NCBI GenBank assembly: GCA_910583845.1
Contig: CAJUAB010000020.1
Location: 1 to 33,191 of the forward strand
Reading direction: 5' to 3'
Length of the DNA: 33,191 nucleotides
From: an uncultured Acetatifactor sp.
GTDB lineage: Bacteria > Bacillota > Clostridia > Lachnospirales > Lachnospiraceae
The notes under the pieces were generated by a model. The model did not search any database. It saw nothing but the letters and a program-made list of their open reading frames with translations, and was not told the origin of the DNA. The translations under genes and the position numbers were made by a program. Below, one piece after another: positions 8,199-20,767 of this stretch. The stretch's first letter is position 1. The number at the start of each line of letters is the position of its first letter.

Positions 8199-9245
8199 AT
8201 GAAAGCAAAAAGAATTCTTACGCAGGCCGAGATCACGACATTCTGCTCCCAGACCGCCATGTTGATTCAGGCCGGGATCACACCGGCGGAAAGCATGAGC
8301 ATACTGCTCAGCGATATGAAAAACGAACAGGGCAGGGAGATTCTCCAGGGCATCTGGGACGTATGCAAAAAGGGCACCAGCTTTCACGAGGCATTGGAGA
8401 GCGTGGGCGTATTTCCCGACTACTGTGTTCGGCTGATCGCCCTGGGGGAGGAATCCGGCAAGCTGGACAGCTGTCTGCAGGCTCTGGCCGCTTACTATGA
8501 AAAAGAAGAAAACATCCGCAAAAATATCAGGCAGGCAGTCTCCTATCCCCTGATTATGATTGTGATGATGTTTGTAGTCATCTATGTTCTGATGAGCAGA
8601 GTGCTTCCGATTTTCAGCCAGGTATTTGCCGAACTGGGCAGCGATATAGGCGGACTGGCTGCTTCCCTGATGAATCTGGGCAATACCCTGAACCGGTATT
8701 CCGGTGTTCTGCTGGTCATTGTCTGCGCGGCGGTGGTTCTGTACTTTGCTTTTACCCGCGTTCCGGCTCTGAAAAGGCTGAACACCCGGTTTTTAAACTG
8801 GTTTCCTCCCACAAGAGGTTTTTTTGAAAAATATGCCTGCCAGCGATTCGCCAGCGGACTGGCCATGACCTTCAGCAGCGGCATCGACACTTTCAGCAGC
8901 CTGGATATGGTGGCGCAGCTGGTTGGCAATGCCAGAATGCATGATCAGATTCTGGGCTGTAAGGAGAGGCTGCGCAAGGGAGATAACCTGTCCGAAGCCC
9001 TGGTGGACTCCCGGATTTTCAGCAATGTGCATTCCCGCATGGTCGCCATCGGCTTCCGCAGCGGCAACATCGACACTGTCATGCAGAAAATCGCGGATTC
9101 CTATGAGAGGGAGACCGATGAGAAGATGCAGTCCATCATCGCCGTGCTGGAGCCCACTTTGGTGATCATCCTCTCCGTCATCGTAGGCCTGATCCTGCTG
9201 TCCGTAATCCTGCCGCTGATGGGCATAATGTCCAGCATCGGATAA
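8199..9245 (+). CDS. type II secretion / type IV pilus inner-membrane platform protein, GspF/PilC family
   Basis: GspF/PilC proteins form the membrane platform on which pilins or pseudopilins are assembled by a GspE/PilB ATPase. This 348-residue protein has two T2SSF repeats, each a helical cytoplasmic bundle (LIQAGITPAESM and GLAMTFSSGIDTFSSL) followed by a GEESGKL- or GFRSGNI-type motif. Membrane segments lie near residues 110-130, 165-185 and 315-345. It is shorter than the usual ~400 residues because the N-terminal extension is reduced. ATG 8199 is chosen over ATG 8193 because AAGGAG (8186-8191) is seven bases from the former but only one from the latter. Four small membrane proteins follow; no ATPase gene is in the window. 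Confidence 0.9.
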   Translation: MKAKRILTQAEITTFCSQTAMLIQAGITPAESMSILLSDMKNEQGREILQGIWDVCKKGTSFHEALESVGVFPDYCVRLIALGEESGKLDSCLQALAAYYEKEENIRKNIRQAVSYPLIMIVMMFVVIYVLMSRVLPIFSQVFAELGSDIGGLAASLMNLGNTLNRYSGVLLVIVCAAVVLYFAFTRVPALKRLNTRFLNWFPPTRGFFEKYACQRFASGLAMTFSSGIDTFSSLDMVAQLVGNARMHDQILGCKERLRKGDNLSEALVDSRIFSNVHSRMVAIGFRSGNIDTVMQKIADSYERETDEKMQSIIAVLEPTLVIILSVIVGLILLSVILPLMGIMSSIG

Positions 9246-9274
9246 ACGGGAAACCTGTTAAACTGGAGGCACTT

Positions 9275-9610
9275 ATGCGCAACAATCGTTTTCATCCCGC
9301 CCCGCTGGGATTTTTTCCCCGGCTGATCAGTCTGCTCCCCCTGCTGACAGGGATACTGATCCTGTTACTGTTCCTGCAAGGAGTACAGTCCGTCAGCGAC
9401 ACCACGACCGCCAAACAACAGGAGAGTCTGGAAACCGCCCTTTTCCGCAGTATTGCCCAGTGTTACGCCGTGGAGGGCATGTATCCCCCCAATCTGCGCT
9501 ATCTGAGGGAACACTATGGTCTGACCTACGATGAGGACAGATTTGTCATCGACTATCAGTCCGTGGGGGCCAATCTGATGCCCGATGTCGTGGTTCTGCC
9601 CGTAAAATAG
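9275..9610 (+). CDS. small single-TM protein of the pseudopilin operon
   Basis: A 111-residue protein with one N-terminal membrane segment (about residues 17-36, rich in Leu and Ile) and a short outer domain containing YAVEGMYPPNLRYLREHYG. That layout, a hydrophobic N-terminus, a helix and a small C-terminal domain, resembles minor pseudopilins. However, the classical prepilin cleavage site (Gly then Phe/Met and Glu+5) is not clear. GGAGG lies five bases upstream of the ATG. It sits between the gspF-like gene and a DUF4860-like gene, 29 nt after the former. The function is not known; assignment to the pilus-like apparatus comes from context. Confidence 0.8.
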   Translation: MRNNRFHPAPLGFFPRLISLLPLLTGILILLLFLQGVQSVSDTTTAKQQESLETALFRSIAQCYAVEGMYPPNLRYLREHYGLTYDEDRFVIDYQSVGANLMPDVVVLPVK

Positions 9611-9635
9611 CGGAGAGATGGAGCGGAGGTCTGCT

Positions 9636-10127
9636 ATGAATATGAAACAGGAAAGAAAACATATTGTGGATGTGCTGTTTGTGCTGGCGCTGTTTGTGGT
9701 TTTCACACTCTCCGCGCTGGTTCTGGTAATTCTGGGAGCCAATGTATACAGACAGACCGTCCGCTATATGGACGAGAATTATAACGCCCGCACCGCCTAT
9801 TCCTACCTGACGGAAAAAGTCCGGCAGAACGACCTTTACGACAGCATTTCCATCGGGGAACTGGAGGGCCGTGCCGCGTTGGTGCTGAACCGGGAAATCA
9901 ACGGCGTACCCTATGCCACTTTTCTTTATCTCCATGAGGGAAGCCTGCGGGAACTGTTTATGCGCCAGGGGAGCGATATCGGTTCAGATCCCCTCTCCGC
10001 AGGCCGGGAAATCCTCTCTCTCCGGGACTGGAAGCCTGAGATGGCCGGAGACCATCTGCTGCACATCTCGCTGACTTTGGAGGACAACACCCAAAAAGAA
10101 CTGTACATCTCTCTCCGCAGCCAGTAG
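9636..10127 (+). CDS. single-TM protein resembling the DUF4860 family, pseudopilin operon
   Basis: A 163-residue protein with an N-terminal HIVDVLFVLALFVVFTLSAL membrane segment (about residues 8-36) followed by GANVYRQTVRYMDENYNARTA. I recall this as the pattern of DUF4860 proteins that accompany GspF homologues in Lachnospiraceae; that is memory, not a search. The remainder (about residues 60-163) is a beta-rich extracytoplasmic domain. GGAGG (9625-9629) lies six bases before ATG 9636, which is therefore preferred over ATG 9618. It begins 25 nt after the previous gene. The likely role is a minor component of the pilus-like machine. Confidence 0.82.
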   Translation: MNMKQERKHIVDVLFVLALFVVFTLSALVLVILGANVYRQTVRYMDENYNARTAYSYLTEKVRQNDLYDSISIGELEGRAALVLNREINGVPYATFLYLHEGSLRELFMRQGSDIGSDPLSAGREILSLRDWKPEMAGDHLLHISLTLEDNTQKELYISLRSQ

Positions 10128-10223
10128 GCGTACACTTCCGCGAGGCCGGATTTATGCTTCCACCATTTTGATCCTTGCGGCCGAATCACCCAGACCTGTA
10201 CTTTCTGAAAGGAGGAACCCCTT

Positions 10224-10640
10224 TTGCAGCACTCCAAATCGTCGCTCTTTTTGATGGAGCTGATTATCGCGCTACTGTTCTTTTCTCTGGCCAGCACGGT
10301 GTGCATCCGCCTGTTTGTCAAGGCCCACGCTCTGTCCGCCCGGACCGTGGATCAGAATTACGCCGTGAATTACGCCCAGAATATGGCGGAGGCCTTCACC
10401 GGATGCAGCGGCGACCTGCGGACATTGCAGACGCTGCTCTCCGGCAGTCTGCTGACGGAAGACGGCAAAAGTCTGTCCCTGGAGCAGAACGGCTATCGCA
10501 CGGACCTGACTTGCAATATGTTTCCGGAGCCCGGCTGCACCTTAAACGCCGACATCCGTGTGTCCAGGACGGACAATGCGGACACCCCGCTCTATACCCT
10601 GCATGTGGACCTGCACATCCCTCACGGACGGTCACGCTGA
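10224..10640 (+). CDS. prepilin-like protein with N-terminal methylation-type segment
   Basis: A 138-residue protein starting at TTG 10224, with GGAGG (10211-10215) eight bases upstream. The N-terminus SSLFLMELIIALLFFSLAS carries a Glu early in a hydrophobic helix, as in type IV pilins and pseudopilins (Glu+5). Phe or Leu stands where cleavage would occur, but no canonical Gly precedes it. A globular domain with two cysteines (TGC near residue 60 and a later pair, NMFPEPGC) follows. The preceding gap of about 96 nt shows no promoter. It is probably a minor pseudopilin assembled on the upstream GspF homologue. Confidence 0.78.
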   Translation: MQHSKSSLFLMELIIALLFFSLASTVCIRLFVKAHALSARTVDQNYAVNYAQNMAEAFTGCSGDLRTLQTLLSGSLLTEDGKSLSLEQNGYRTDLTCNMFPEPGCTLNADIRVSRTDNADTPLYTLHVDLHIPHGRSR

Positions 10641-10673
10641 CAGACGACTTGCATTCAGAAAGGAATCCTTCCT

Positions 10674-11126
10674 ATGAGCTTTCAGAAAAAAAACGGACCT
10701 GAATTTCATGTAAATGTAGGTTCTTCCTCCATCCTGCTGATATTTGTGATTCTCTGTCTGATCTCTTTTGCCACTCTTTCCATTGTCAGCGCCAATGCGG
10801 ACGCCAGGCTGAGCAGACGCGTGGTTGAACGGACCACCGCCTATTATGAAGCCTGTAACCTGGCCCAGGCGAATATCGCCGACCTGGACCACACTCTGGC
10901 CGCCGTCTATGAGGAATGCTTTGACGAGGACGAATACTATCTGACTGCGGGGCGCGGCAAAACCTATACGTTCGCGATTTCCGACCTGCAAACCCTGTCC
11001 GTGTCTGTTGAGATTCTCTATCCGGATCAGGATGGCGACCCCTTTTACCGTATCACCTCCTGGCAGGTTCTCACCGACAGTTCCGATGTGGAAGAAGAGG
11101 AAAGTCCGCCTCTGTTAATACACTGA
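10674..11126 (+). CDS. single-TM protein, last gene of the pseudopilin operon
   Basis: A 150-residue protein with a membrane segment at about residues 18-40 (SSSILLIFVILCLISFATLSI) and then a helical region (DARLSRRVVERTTAYYEACNLAQANIA) leading to an acidic outer domain. This is the plan of pseudopilins or PilX-like minor pilins, without a recognisable cleavage motif. AGAAAGGA lies about ten bases before the ATG. It begins 33 nt after the previous gene. I recognise no named family. The C-terminus is strongly acidic (VEEEESPPLL). Confidence 0.78.
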   Translation: MSFQKKNGPEFHVNVGSSSILLIFVILCLISFATLSIVSANADARLSRRVVERTTAYYEACNLAQANIADLDHTLAAVYEECFDEDEYYLTAGRGKTYTFAISDLQTLSVSVEILYPDQDGDPFYRITSWQVLTDSSDVEEEESPPLLIH

Positions 11127-11222
11127 GAATACTGTTTTCTGATGTAACCTGTTTATTTATATTCATAACGTTGCAAAATATTTGACAATCTGCATTACCG
11201 AATAGGCAAATTTAACGCAATC

Positions 11223-11378
11223 ATGGAAAAGAGTGCCGGTAGAACCATAGATACCGATGCCATCGCGGAAATCATTCTGGAGGAAAGCGGAAGCTGCTTT
11301 TCCGGAGACAGGGACGCGGCGGCGGTGGCGCATACCATACAGAACCTGGTTCAGTTATACCTGAACGAACGGCAATGA
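11223..11378 (+). CDS. possible small protein of 51 residues
   Basis: An ATG at 11223 opens 51 codons ending at TGA 11376-11378. The product begins MEKSAGRTIDTDAIAEIIL and looks like a soluble helical peptide with sensible codon use. No ribosome binding site is visible immediately upstream, and the TTGACA at 11182-11187 lacks a matching -10 box. It lies between the pseudopilin operon and the hairpin shared with rpoC. No family was recognised, and it may be a remnant of a longer gene because the frame stays open upstream to 11169. Confidence 0.35.
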   Translation: MEKSAGRTIDTDAIAEIILEESGSCFSGDRDAAAVAHTIQNLVQLYLNERQ

Positions 11379-11404
11379 CACATGGTTGCCGCTGCCATAT
11401 AATA

Positions 11405-11444
11405 CATACAAGGACAGGACCCCTGGGGGTCCTGCCCTTGTATG
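11405..11444 (-). terminator. long hairpin after rpoC, possibly a bidirectional terminator
   Basis: Bases 11405-11423 and 11426-11444 form a 19-bp inverted repeat with one mismatch. It lies 14 nt beyond the rpoC stop codon. On the minus strand it is followed only by a U-rich stretch (TATTATAT), not a clean T-run, and there is no T-run in the plus direction. It sits between the converging rpoC and pseudopilin operons and may block read-through in both directions. Confidence 0.6.
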
Positions 11445-11457
11445 ATACTATGGTTCT

Positions 11458-15243
<3,786 letters not shown>

Positions 15244-15279
15244 TATGGCACTCCCTTCCAATATTAGTTAATAACTGTA

Positions 15280-18200
15280 TTAGAATTCTTCGTCTGACTC
15301 GTCGTATCCCTCATCGGCATAGTCATCATCGCTGAAATCATCTTCCGCGTTGATCAGCTCGCCGCTTTCATCGTCGAATTCCTGTGCCTGATAGCCCATC
15401 TCTCCCAGAGAATTGCCATCATAGTCATCATCATATTTACGGTCGCCTTCCATCTCATAGCGGTAGTCCGTCTCATTGTAATCGATGGTCTCCGCGATCT
15501 CCACTTCCGTGTTGTCATCGCGCAGCACTCTCACATCCAGCCCCAGCGCCTGCAATTCTTTCAGAAGCACCTTGAAGGACTCCGGAATGCTGGGCTCCGG
15601 GATATTATCTCCCTTGATGATGGCTTCGTAGGTCTTTACACGCCCCACCACGTCATCGGACTTCACAGTCAGGATCTCCTGCAAAGTGTAGGACGCGCCA
15701 TAGGCTTCCAGCGCCCACACTTCCATCTCTCCGAAACGCTGTCCGCCGAACTGGGCCTTGCCGCCCAGAGGCTGCTGGGTAACCAGAGAGTACGGGCCGG
15801 TGGAACGGGCATGGATCTTGTCATCCACCAGATGGTGCAGCTTTAAGTAGTGCATGTGGCCGATGGTCACCGCGCTGTCAAAATATTCGCCGGTACGGCC
15901 GTCCCGCAGGCGCACCTTACCGTCGCGGGAGATGGGAACGCCCTTCCAGACCTCTCTGTGCTCCCTGTTCTCAGACAGATACCCCATTACCTCCGGCAGC
16001 AGTTCCTCGCTGTGGAGGCTCTCAAAAGTATCCCCTTTCCAGGGCCTTCCGTCAGGGGCCGTCTCTGTCCCCTCCGCCTTCCACTGCTCTGCCTCCGCCC
16101 GGTCAAAGGGCAGATTGGCATAATCATTGGCCAGGTCCAGCGTGTCCATGATATCCTGCTCGTTGGCACCGTCAAACACGGGCGTCGCCACATTGAATCC
16201 CAGCGCTCTGGCCGCCAGCGACAGATGGATCTCCAATACCTGTCCAATATTCATACGGGAAGGCACACCCAGAGGGTTCAGCACGATATCCAGAGGACGT
16301 CCGTTGGGCAGATAAGGCATATCCTCCACCGGCAGCACACGGGAAACCACACCCTTGTTTCCGTGACGTCCCGCCATCTTATCTCCCACGGAAATCTTTC
16401 TCTTCTGCGCTATATAAATGCGGACCGCCATATTGACACCGGGGGAAAGCTCATCGCTGTTCTCCCTGGTAAACACCTTGGCGTCCACCACTATACCATA
16501 CTCGCCGTGAGGCACTTTCAGGGAGGTGTCACGCACCTCTCGGGCCTTCTCACCGAAGATCGCCCGAAGCAGCCTCTCCTCAGCTGTCAGCTCGGTTTCT
16601 CCCTTGGGAGTAACCTTGCCCACCAGAATATCGCCCGCGCGCACTTCCGCGCCGATGCGGATGATGCCTCTGTCGTCCAGATCCTTCAGCGCGTCGTCAC
16701 CCACGCCGGGAACATCCCGGGTGATCTCCTCGGGTCCTAACTTGGTGTCACGGGCTTCGGCTTCGTACTCCTCTATATGGACGGAGGTATACACATCCTC
16801 CATCACCAGTCTCTCGCTGAGCAGCACGGCATCCTCATAGTTGTAGCCCTCCCAGGTCATAAAACCGATCAGAGGATTTTTGCCCAGCGCCAGCTCGCCC
16901 TCGTCAGTGGACGGGCCGTCGGCAATTACCTGCCCGGCTTCCACATGATCTCCCTTGAACACGATGGGCTTCTGATTGTAGCAGTTGGACTGGTTGCTGC
17001 GCGAGAACTTGGACAGGCGGAACTCCAGCTTCTCCCCGTCGTCACAGGTGATCCTGATCAGGTTGGAGGACACATATTCCACTTTGCCGGCCTTGGGTGC
17101 CACAACGCAGACGCCGGAGTCCACCGCCGCCTTCTGCTCAATGCCCGTACCCACCACAGGAGCCTCGGTGTCCAGCAGAGGCACCGCCTGACGCTGCATG
17201 TTGGAACCCATCAGCGCACGGTTGGCATCGTCATTCTCCAGGAAAGGAATCAGCGCCGTAGCCACGGAGAACACCATCCGGGGAGATACGTCCATATAGT
17301 CAAACATGGCCTTGGGATATTCCTGCGTCTCCTCGCGGTAACGGCCGGATACGCTGTTGCGGACAAAATGCCCCTCGCTGTCCAGCTGCTCGTTGGCCTG
17401 GGCCACATGATAATTATCCTCCTCATCGGCGGTCATATATACCACATCCTCCGTCACCCGGGGATTGGAGGGATCTGTCTTGTCAATCTTGCGGTAAGGT
17501 GCCTCCACAAAGCCGTATTCATTGATCCTGGCGTAACTTGCCAGAGAGTTGATCAGTCCGATGTTGGGTCCTTCAGGTGTCTCAATGGGGCACATTCTGC
17601 CATAATGGGAATAATGCACGTCCCGCACCTCAAATCCCGCCCGGTCTCTGGACAGACCGCCGGGCCCCAGAGCGGACAGACGTCTCTTGTGGGTCAGCTC
17701 TCCCAGAGGATTGTTCTGATCCATAAACTGAGACAGCTGGGAAGAGCCAAAGAACTCCTTCACGGCGGCGGTCACAGGCTTGATATTGATCAGGGACTGG
17801 GGAGAAATATCCTCCGCGTCATGGGTGGTCATGCGCTCGCGCACCACCCTCTCCATCCTGGATAAGCCGATGCGGTACTGATTCTGCAAAAGCTCCCCCA
17901 CCGCGCGGATACGCCGGTTGCCCAGATGGTCGATATCGTCATCGTTGCCCAGGCCGTACTCCAGATGCATATTATAATTAATGGAAGCAAAAATGTCTTC
18001 CTTGGTGATATGTTTCGGAATCAGTTCGTGTACATTCTTCCGGATGGCCTCGGCCAGCTTTCCCGGATCTTCACCGAATTCCCCCAGGATCTCTTCCAGC
18101 ACGGGATAGTATACCCACTCCGTGATCCCCAGTTCCCGGGGCTTACAGTCCACAAAGCTCGTGATGTCCACCATCATATTGGACAGCACCTTCACATTGC

Positions 18201-19209
18201 GCTCCTCCGTCTGTATATACACAAAGGGAATCGCCGCGTTCTGAATCGCGTCCGCCAGTTCCGCAGTCACTTTGGTGCCTGCGGACGCCACCACTTCGCC
18301 GGTGGACGGGTCCACGGCATCGGCGGCCAGGATCTGATGTCTGATGCGGTTGCGCAGCGCGAGCTTTTTGTTGAATTTATATCTTCCGACTTTGGCCAGA
18401 TCATATCTGCGGGGGTCAAAAAACATGGCGTTTATCAGGCTCTCGGCGCTCTCCACGCTCAAGGGCTCGCCGGGACGGATCTTTTTGTATAACTCTAACA
18501 GACCCTCCTGATAATTCTCAGCAGTGTCCTTGGCAAAGCTCGCCTCGATCTTGGGCTCGTCGCCAAATACTTCCCGGATCTCATCGTTGGTCCCGATTCC
18601 CAGCGCCCGGATCAGAACGGTGATGGGGACCTTTCTGGTACGGTCCACACGCACATAGAATACATCGTTGGAGTCCGTCTCGTACTCCAGCCACGCGCCG
18701 CGGTTGGGAATCACAGTACAGGAGAAAAGCCTCTTGCCGATCTTGTCGTGGCCTATCCCATAATAGATGCCGGGGGAACGCACCAACTGGCTCACGATGA
18801 CACGCTCCGCGCCATTGATGATGAAAGTGCCCGTGGCCGTCATCAAGGGCAGATCGCCCATGAAAATCTCATGCTCGCTGATCTCCTCTTTCTCCTTATT
18901 ATACAGACGTACCTTTACTTTCAGAGGGGCCGCGTAATTGGCATCCCTCTCCTTACACTCTTCAATGGAATACTTTACATCATTTTCGCACAGTTCAAAA
19001 TCTACGAACTCTAAACTGAGGGAACCGCTGTAATCGGCAATGGGAGAGATGTCGTCAAAGACTTCCTTCAAGCCTTCCTTCAGAAACCACTGATAGGAGT
19101 CCTTCTGGACTTCGATCAGGTTGGGCATCTCTAAAACCTCTTTTTGTCTCGAATAACTCATACGCATGTTCTTGCTGTTCGCAATTGGACGTATTCTGTT
19201 TTTTTCCAT
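15280..19209 (-). CDS. rpoB: DNA-directed RNA polymerase subunit beta
   Basis: The beta subunit forms one jaw of RNA polymerase and the rifamycin pocket. The product is 1309 residues. The rifampicin region (FFGSSQLSQFMDQNNPLGEL, then THKRRLSALGPGGL) has the wild-type Asp, His and Ser residues, so no classical rifampicin-resistance change is visible. The C-terminal ~75 residues form an acidic tail (FDDESGELINAEDDFSDDD, DESDEEF). Two ATGs lie close together (19215 and 19209); 19209 is preferred because GGGGTGA (19217-19223) is then seven bases away rather than one. It has its own promoter in the rplL-rpoB gap and is followed by rpoC. Confidence 0.98.
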   Translation of the reverse strand: MEKNRIRPIANSKNMRMSYSRQKEVLEMPNLIEVQKDSYQWFLKEGLKEVFDDISPIADYSGSLSLEFVDFELCENDVKYSIEECKERDANYAAPLKVKVRLYNKEKEEISEHEIFMGDLPLMTATGTFIINGAERVIVSQLVRSPGIYYGIGHDKIGKRLFSCTVIPNRGAWLEYETDSNDVFYVRVDRTRKVPITVLIRALGIGTNDEIREVFGDEPKIEASFAKDTAENYQEGLLELYKKIRPGEPLSVESAESLINAMFFDPRRYDLAKVGRYKFNKKLALRNRIRHQILAADAVDPSTGEVVASAGTKVTAELADAIQNAAIPFVYIQTEERNVKVLSNMMVDITSFVDCKPRELGITEWVYYPVLEEILGEFGEDPGKLAEAIRKNVHELIPKHITKEDIFASINYNMHLEYGLGNDDDIDHLGNRRIRAVGELLQNQYRIGLSRMERVVRERMTTHDAEDISPQSLINIKPVTAAVKEFFGSSQLSQFMDQNNPLGELTHKRRLSALGPGGLSRDRAGFEVRDVHYSHYGRMCPIETPEGPNIGLINSLASYARINEYGFVEAPYRKIDKTDPSNPRVTEDVVYMTADEEDNYHVAQANEQLDSEGHFVRNSVSGRYREETQEYPKAMFDYMDVSPRMVFSVATALIPFLENDDANRALMGSNMQRQAVPLLDTEAPVVGTGIEQKAAVDSGVCVVAPKAGKVEYVSSNLIRITCDDGEKLEFRLSKFSRSNQSNCYNQKPIVFKGDHVEAGQVIADGPSTDEGELALGKNPLIGFMTWEGYNYEDAVLLSERLVMEDVYTSVHIEEYEAEARDTKLGPEEITRDVPGVGDDALKDLDDRGIIRIGAEVRAGDILVGKVTPKGETELTAEERLLRAIFGEKAREVRDTSLKVPHGEYGIVVDAKVFTRENSDELSPGVNMAVRIYIAQKRKISVGDKMAGRHGNKGVVSRVLPVEDMPYLPNGRPLDIVLNPLGVPSRMNIGQVLEIHLSLAARALGFNVATPVFDGANEQDIMDTLDLANDYANLPFDRAEAEQWKAEGTETAPDGRPWKGDTFESLHSEELLPEVMGYLSENREHREVWKGVPISRDGKVRLRDGRTGEYFDSAVTIGHMHYLKLHHLVDDKIHARSTGPYSLVTQQPLGGKAQFGGQRFGEMEVWALEAYGASYTLQEILTVKSDDVVGRVKTYEAIIKGDNIPEPSIPESFKVLLKELQALGLDVRVLRDDNTEVEIAETIDYNETDYRYEMEGDRKYDDDYDGNSLGEMGYQAQEFDDESGELINAEDDFSDDDYADEGYDESDEEF

Positions 19210-19307
19210 GGACATTTCACCCCGTTCTTTTTGATTTGCCTATTTGCCGCCGGTCTGCTATATATACGTCAAAAATAAGCATAACACACCACAATAGTGC
19301 ATCTTCC

Positions 19308-19336
19308 ATACTAACACAAACATTTCAGGGAGTCAA
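19308..19336 (-). promoter_or_regulatory. sigma-A promoter of rpoBC
   Basis: Minus-strand TTGACT (19331-19336) and TAGTAT (19308-19313) are separated by 17 bp. It lies about 100 bp upstream of rpoB, just past the intergenic hairpin, so rpoBC can be transcribed independently of rplJL. Confidence 0.75.
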
Positions 19337-19374
19337 GCAGATTTTTGGATAAAACAGGATCATGATGAAAAGCA

Positions 19375-19403
19375 GCGGACCCGCCTAAGACCAGCGAGTC
19401 CGC
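19375..19403 (-). terminator. hairpin between rplL and rpoB, likely partial terminator
   Basis: GCGGAC (19375-19380) pairs with GTCCGC (19398-19403), and CGC pairs with GCG inside it across one mismatch. On the minus strand the stem is followed by TGCTTTTC. It resembles an attenuator that lowers read-through from the ribosomal genes into rpoB, as known at this gap in E. coli. Confidence 0.6.
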
Positions 19404-19417
19404 GTAAAAGATATGGT

Positions 19418-19789
19418 TTACTTAAGAGTGGCCTTCGCGCCAACCTCTTCCAGCTTCTTCTTGATCTCCTCAGCCTCGTCCTTGGACGCTGCCTCCTTGA
19501 CCATCTTGGGAGCGCCGTCTACCAGATCCTTGGCTTCCTTCAGGCCCAGGCCGGTGATCTCACGAACCACCTTGATAACCTTAACCTTCTCGGAACCGAT
19601 CTCGGTCAGTTCCACATCAAACTCGGTCTTCTCCTCTTCGGTCGCTGCCGCAGGACCTGCCGCCACTACAACACCTGCCGATGCAGATACGCCGAACTCC
19701 TCTTCACATGCCTTTACCAGGTCATTCAACTCTAATACGCTCATCTCTTTGATAGCGTCGATTAATTCCTGAGCTGTTAATTTAGCCAT
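19418..19789 (-). CDS. rplL: 50S ribosomal protein L7/L12
   Basis: L7/L12 forms the flexible stalk that recruits translation GTPases. The 123-residue product begins MAKLTAQELIDAIKEM, has an Ala-rich hinge (residues ~37-52) and the C-terminal factor-binding domain (GLGLKEAKDLVDGAPK). AGGAGG precedes the ATG. It lies 134 nt after rplJ, from which it is probably co-transcribed, and before the rpoB attenuator. Confidence 0.98.
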   Translation of the reverse strand: MAKLTAQELIDAIKEMSVLELNDLVKACEEEFGVSASAGVVVAAGPAAATEEEKTEFDVELTEIGSEKVKVIKVVREITGLGLKEAKDLVDGAPKMVKEAASKDEAEEIKKKLEEVGAKATLK

Positions 19790-19923
19790 TTTCTTTTCCT
19801 CCTGTTATCAGTTCCGCAACTCCCCGGCCGGTAAGGATTCCCGGCACTGTGCGGTCCGTTGCTGATGATCATTTTCACTTCTTTTTGTTTACACGGTTCT
19901 CTGTCCGTCGCGGACCCTGGGGA

Positions 19924-20457
19924 TTACTCCGCAGCCGCTGTTTCCTCGGAAGACGCCCCGGCACATGCCGCCGCGCCGCCTTTTTCCGCCAGCTGGTTCA
20001 TTACGCGGGCGAAGTTGGTGATCGGGGACTGCATGGAGCCGAGCAGTCTGGAGATCAGCACTTCTCTGGACGGGATGCTGGCGATGGAAGCCATGCCCTT
20101 GGCATCGTACACGGTTCCCTCAACCACGCCAGCCTTGATTTCCAGCTTGTCAGCCTTCTTGGCGAACTCGGCCAGTATTCTTGCAGGCGCCGTGGCGTCC
20201 GTGGTGGAGTAGGCCATCGCGCTGGGACCGTTCAGGTAAGGAGCCAGTCCTTCAAAAGCGGTGTCCTTGAATGCGAAGTTCATCATGGTGTTCTTGTAAA
20301 CCTTGTAAACAACGCCTGCCTCACGTAAATTTTTACGCAGTTCGGTATCCTGTTCAACGGTCAGGCCGCGGTAATCCACCAGAACTACGGACTGCGCGTC
20401 TTTGATACCTGCGGAAATTTCTTCCACAATAGGCTGTTTTAATTCGACCTTTGCCAT
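19924..20457 (-). CDS. rplJ: 50S ribosomal protein L10
   Basis: L10 anchors the L7/L12 stalk to 23S rRNA and, with L12, autoregulates its own operon. The 177-residue product begins MAKVELKQPIVEEISAGIK and has DYRGLTVEQDTELRKNLREA as in the family, plus an Ala/Glu-rich C-terminal tail that binds L12. ATG 20457 has AAAGGAGG just upstream; the longer in-frame reading to 20553 runs through the leader and is not coding. The gene is preceded by an attenuator and a promoter, and its 5' neighbour is an unrelated membrane protein instead of rplA. Confidence 0.97.
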   Translation of the reverse strand: MAKVELKQPIVEEISAGIKDAQSVVLVDYRGLTVEQDTELRKNLREAGVVYKVYKNTMMNFAFKDTAFEGLAPYLNGPSAMAYSTTDATAPARILAEFAKKADKLEIKAGVVEGTVYDAKGMASIASIPSREVLISRLLGSMQSPITNFARVMNQLAEKGGAAACAGASSEETAAAE

Positions 20458-20645
20458 TTTTCTACCTCCTTTTAGATTTTGTTGCCGAAAGAAGGTCTTA
20501 TATTCAAAAAGCCTCCCCAGGACAGGGAGGCACAATTTCCTATAAAAACGCACTCTCCTCGGTAGGCGCTGCGCTTATTCCTACAGAACCGGCCCATTGC
20601 GCCGTTCCCCTCGGAACCTACTGTCTTCGGCATGGTTTATTAACC
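20458..20645 (-). promoter_or_regulatory. rplJL leader (L10-type autoregulatory leader)
   Basis: The leader of about 190 nt between the rplJ promoter and start codon contains several stems and ends in a terminator hairpin. In B. subtilis the L10-L12 complex binds such a leader and causes premature termination. The same logic is inferred here from position and the terminator; a consensus match to the L10-leader RNA family was not computed. Confidence 0.6.
20506..20531 (-). terminator. attenuator terminator upstream of rplJ
   Basis: On the minus strand GCCTCCC and GGGAGGC (20525-20531 with 20511-20517) form a perfect 7-bp stem with a 7-nt loop, followed by TTTTT (20506-20510). It lies within the leader, before the coding sequence, and so would act as an attenuator rather than an operon end. 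Confidence 0.82.
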
Positions 20646-20651
20646 GTTAGT

Positions 20652-20680
20652 ACTGTAGCACATGGGAATGCTTTTGTCAA
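20652..20680 (-). promoter_or_regulatory. sigma-A promoter of rplJL
   Basis: Minus-strand TTGACA (20675-20680), a 17-bp spacer and TACAGT (20652-20657). With the terminator after rplA and the inserted membrane gene upstream, this is probably the main promoter for rplJ-rplL. Confidence 0.8.
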
Positions 20681-20767
20681 GACCCCCGCGACAGATATTT
20701 TCATTTTCTCTGACCGACTTTTTCTGACTGTCAGGCCTCCTTCTCTGCCGAAGCCTCCTTCGAAGCC

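Noticed and set aside
10175..10702. 175-residue plus-strand frame overlapping the prepilin-like gene
   Set aside because: It conflicts with the gene at 10224 that has a ribosome binding site and a pilin-like N-terminus.
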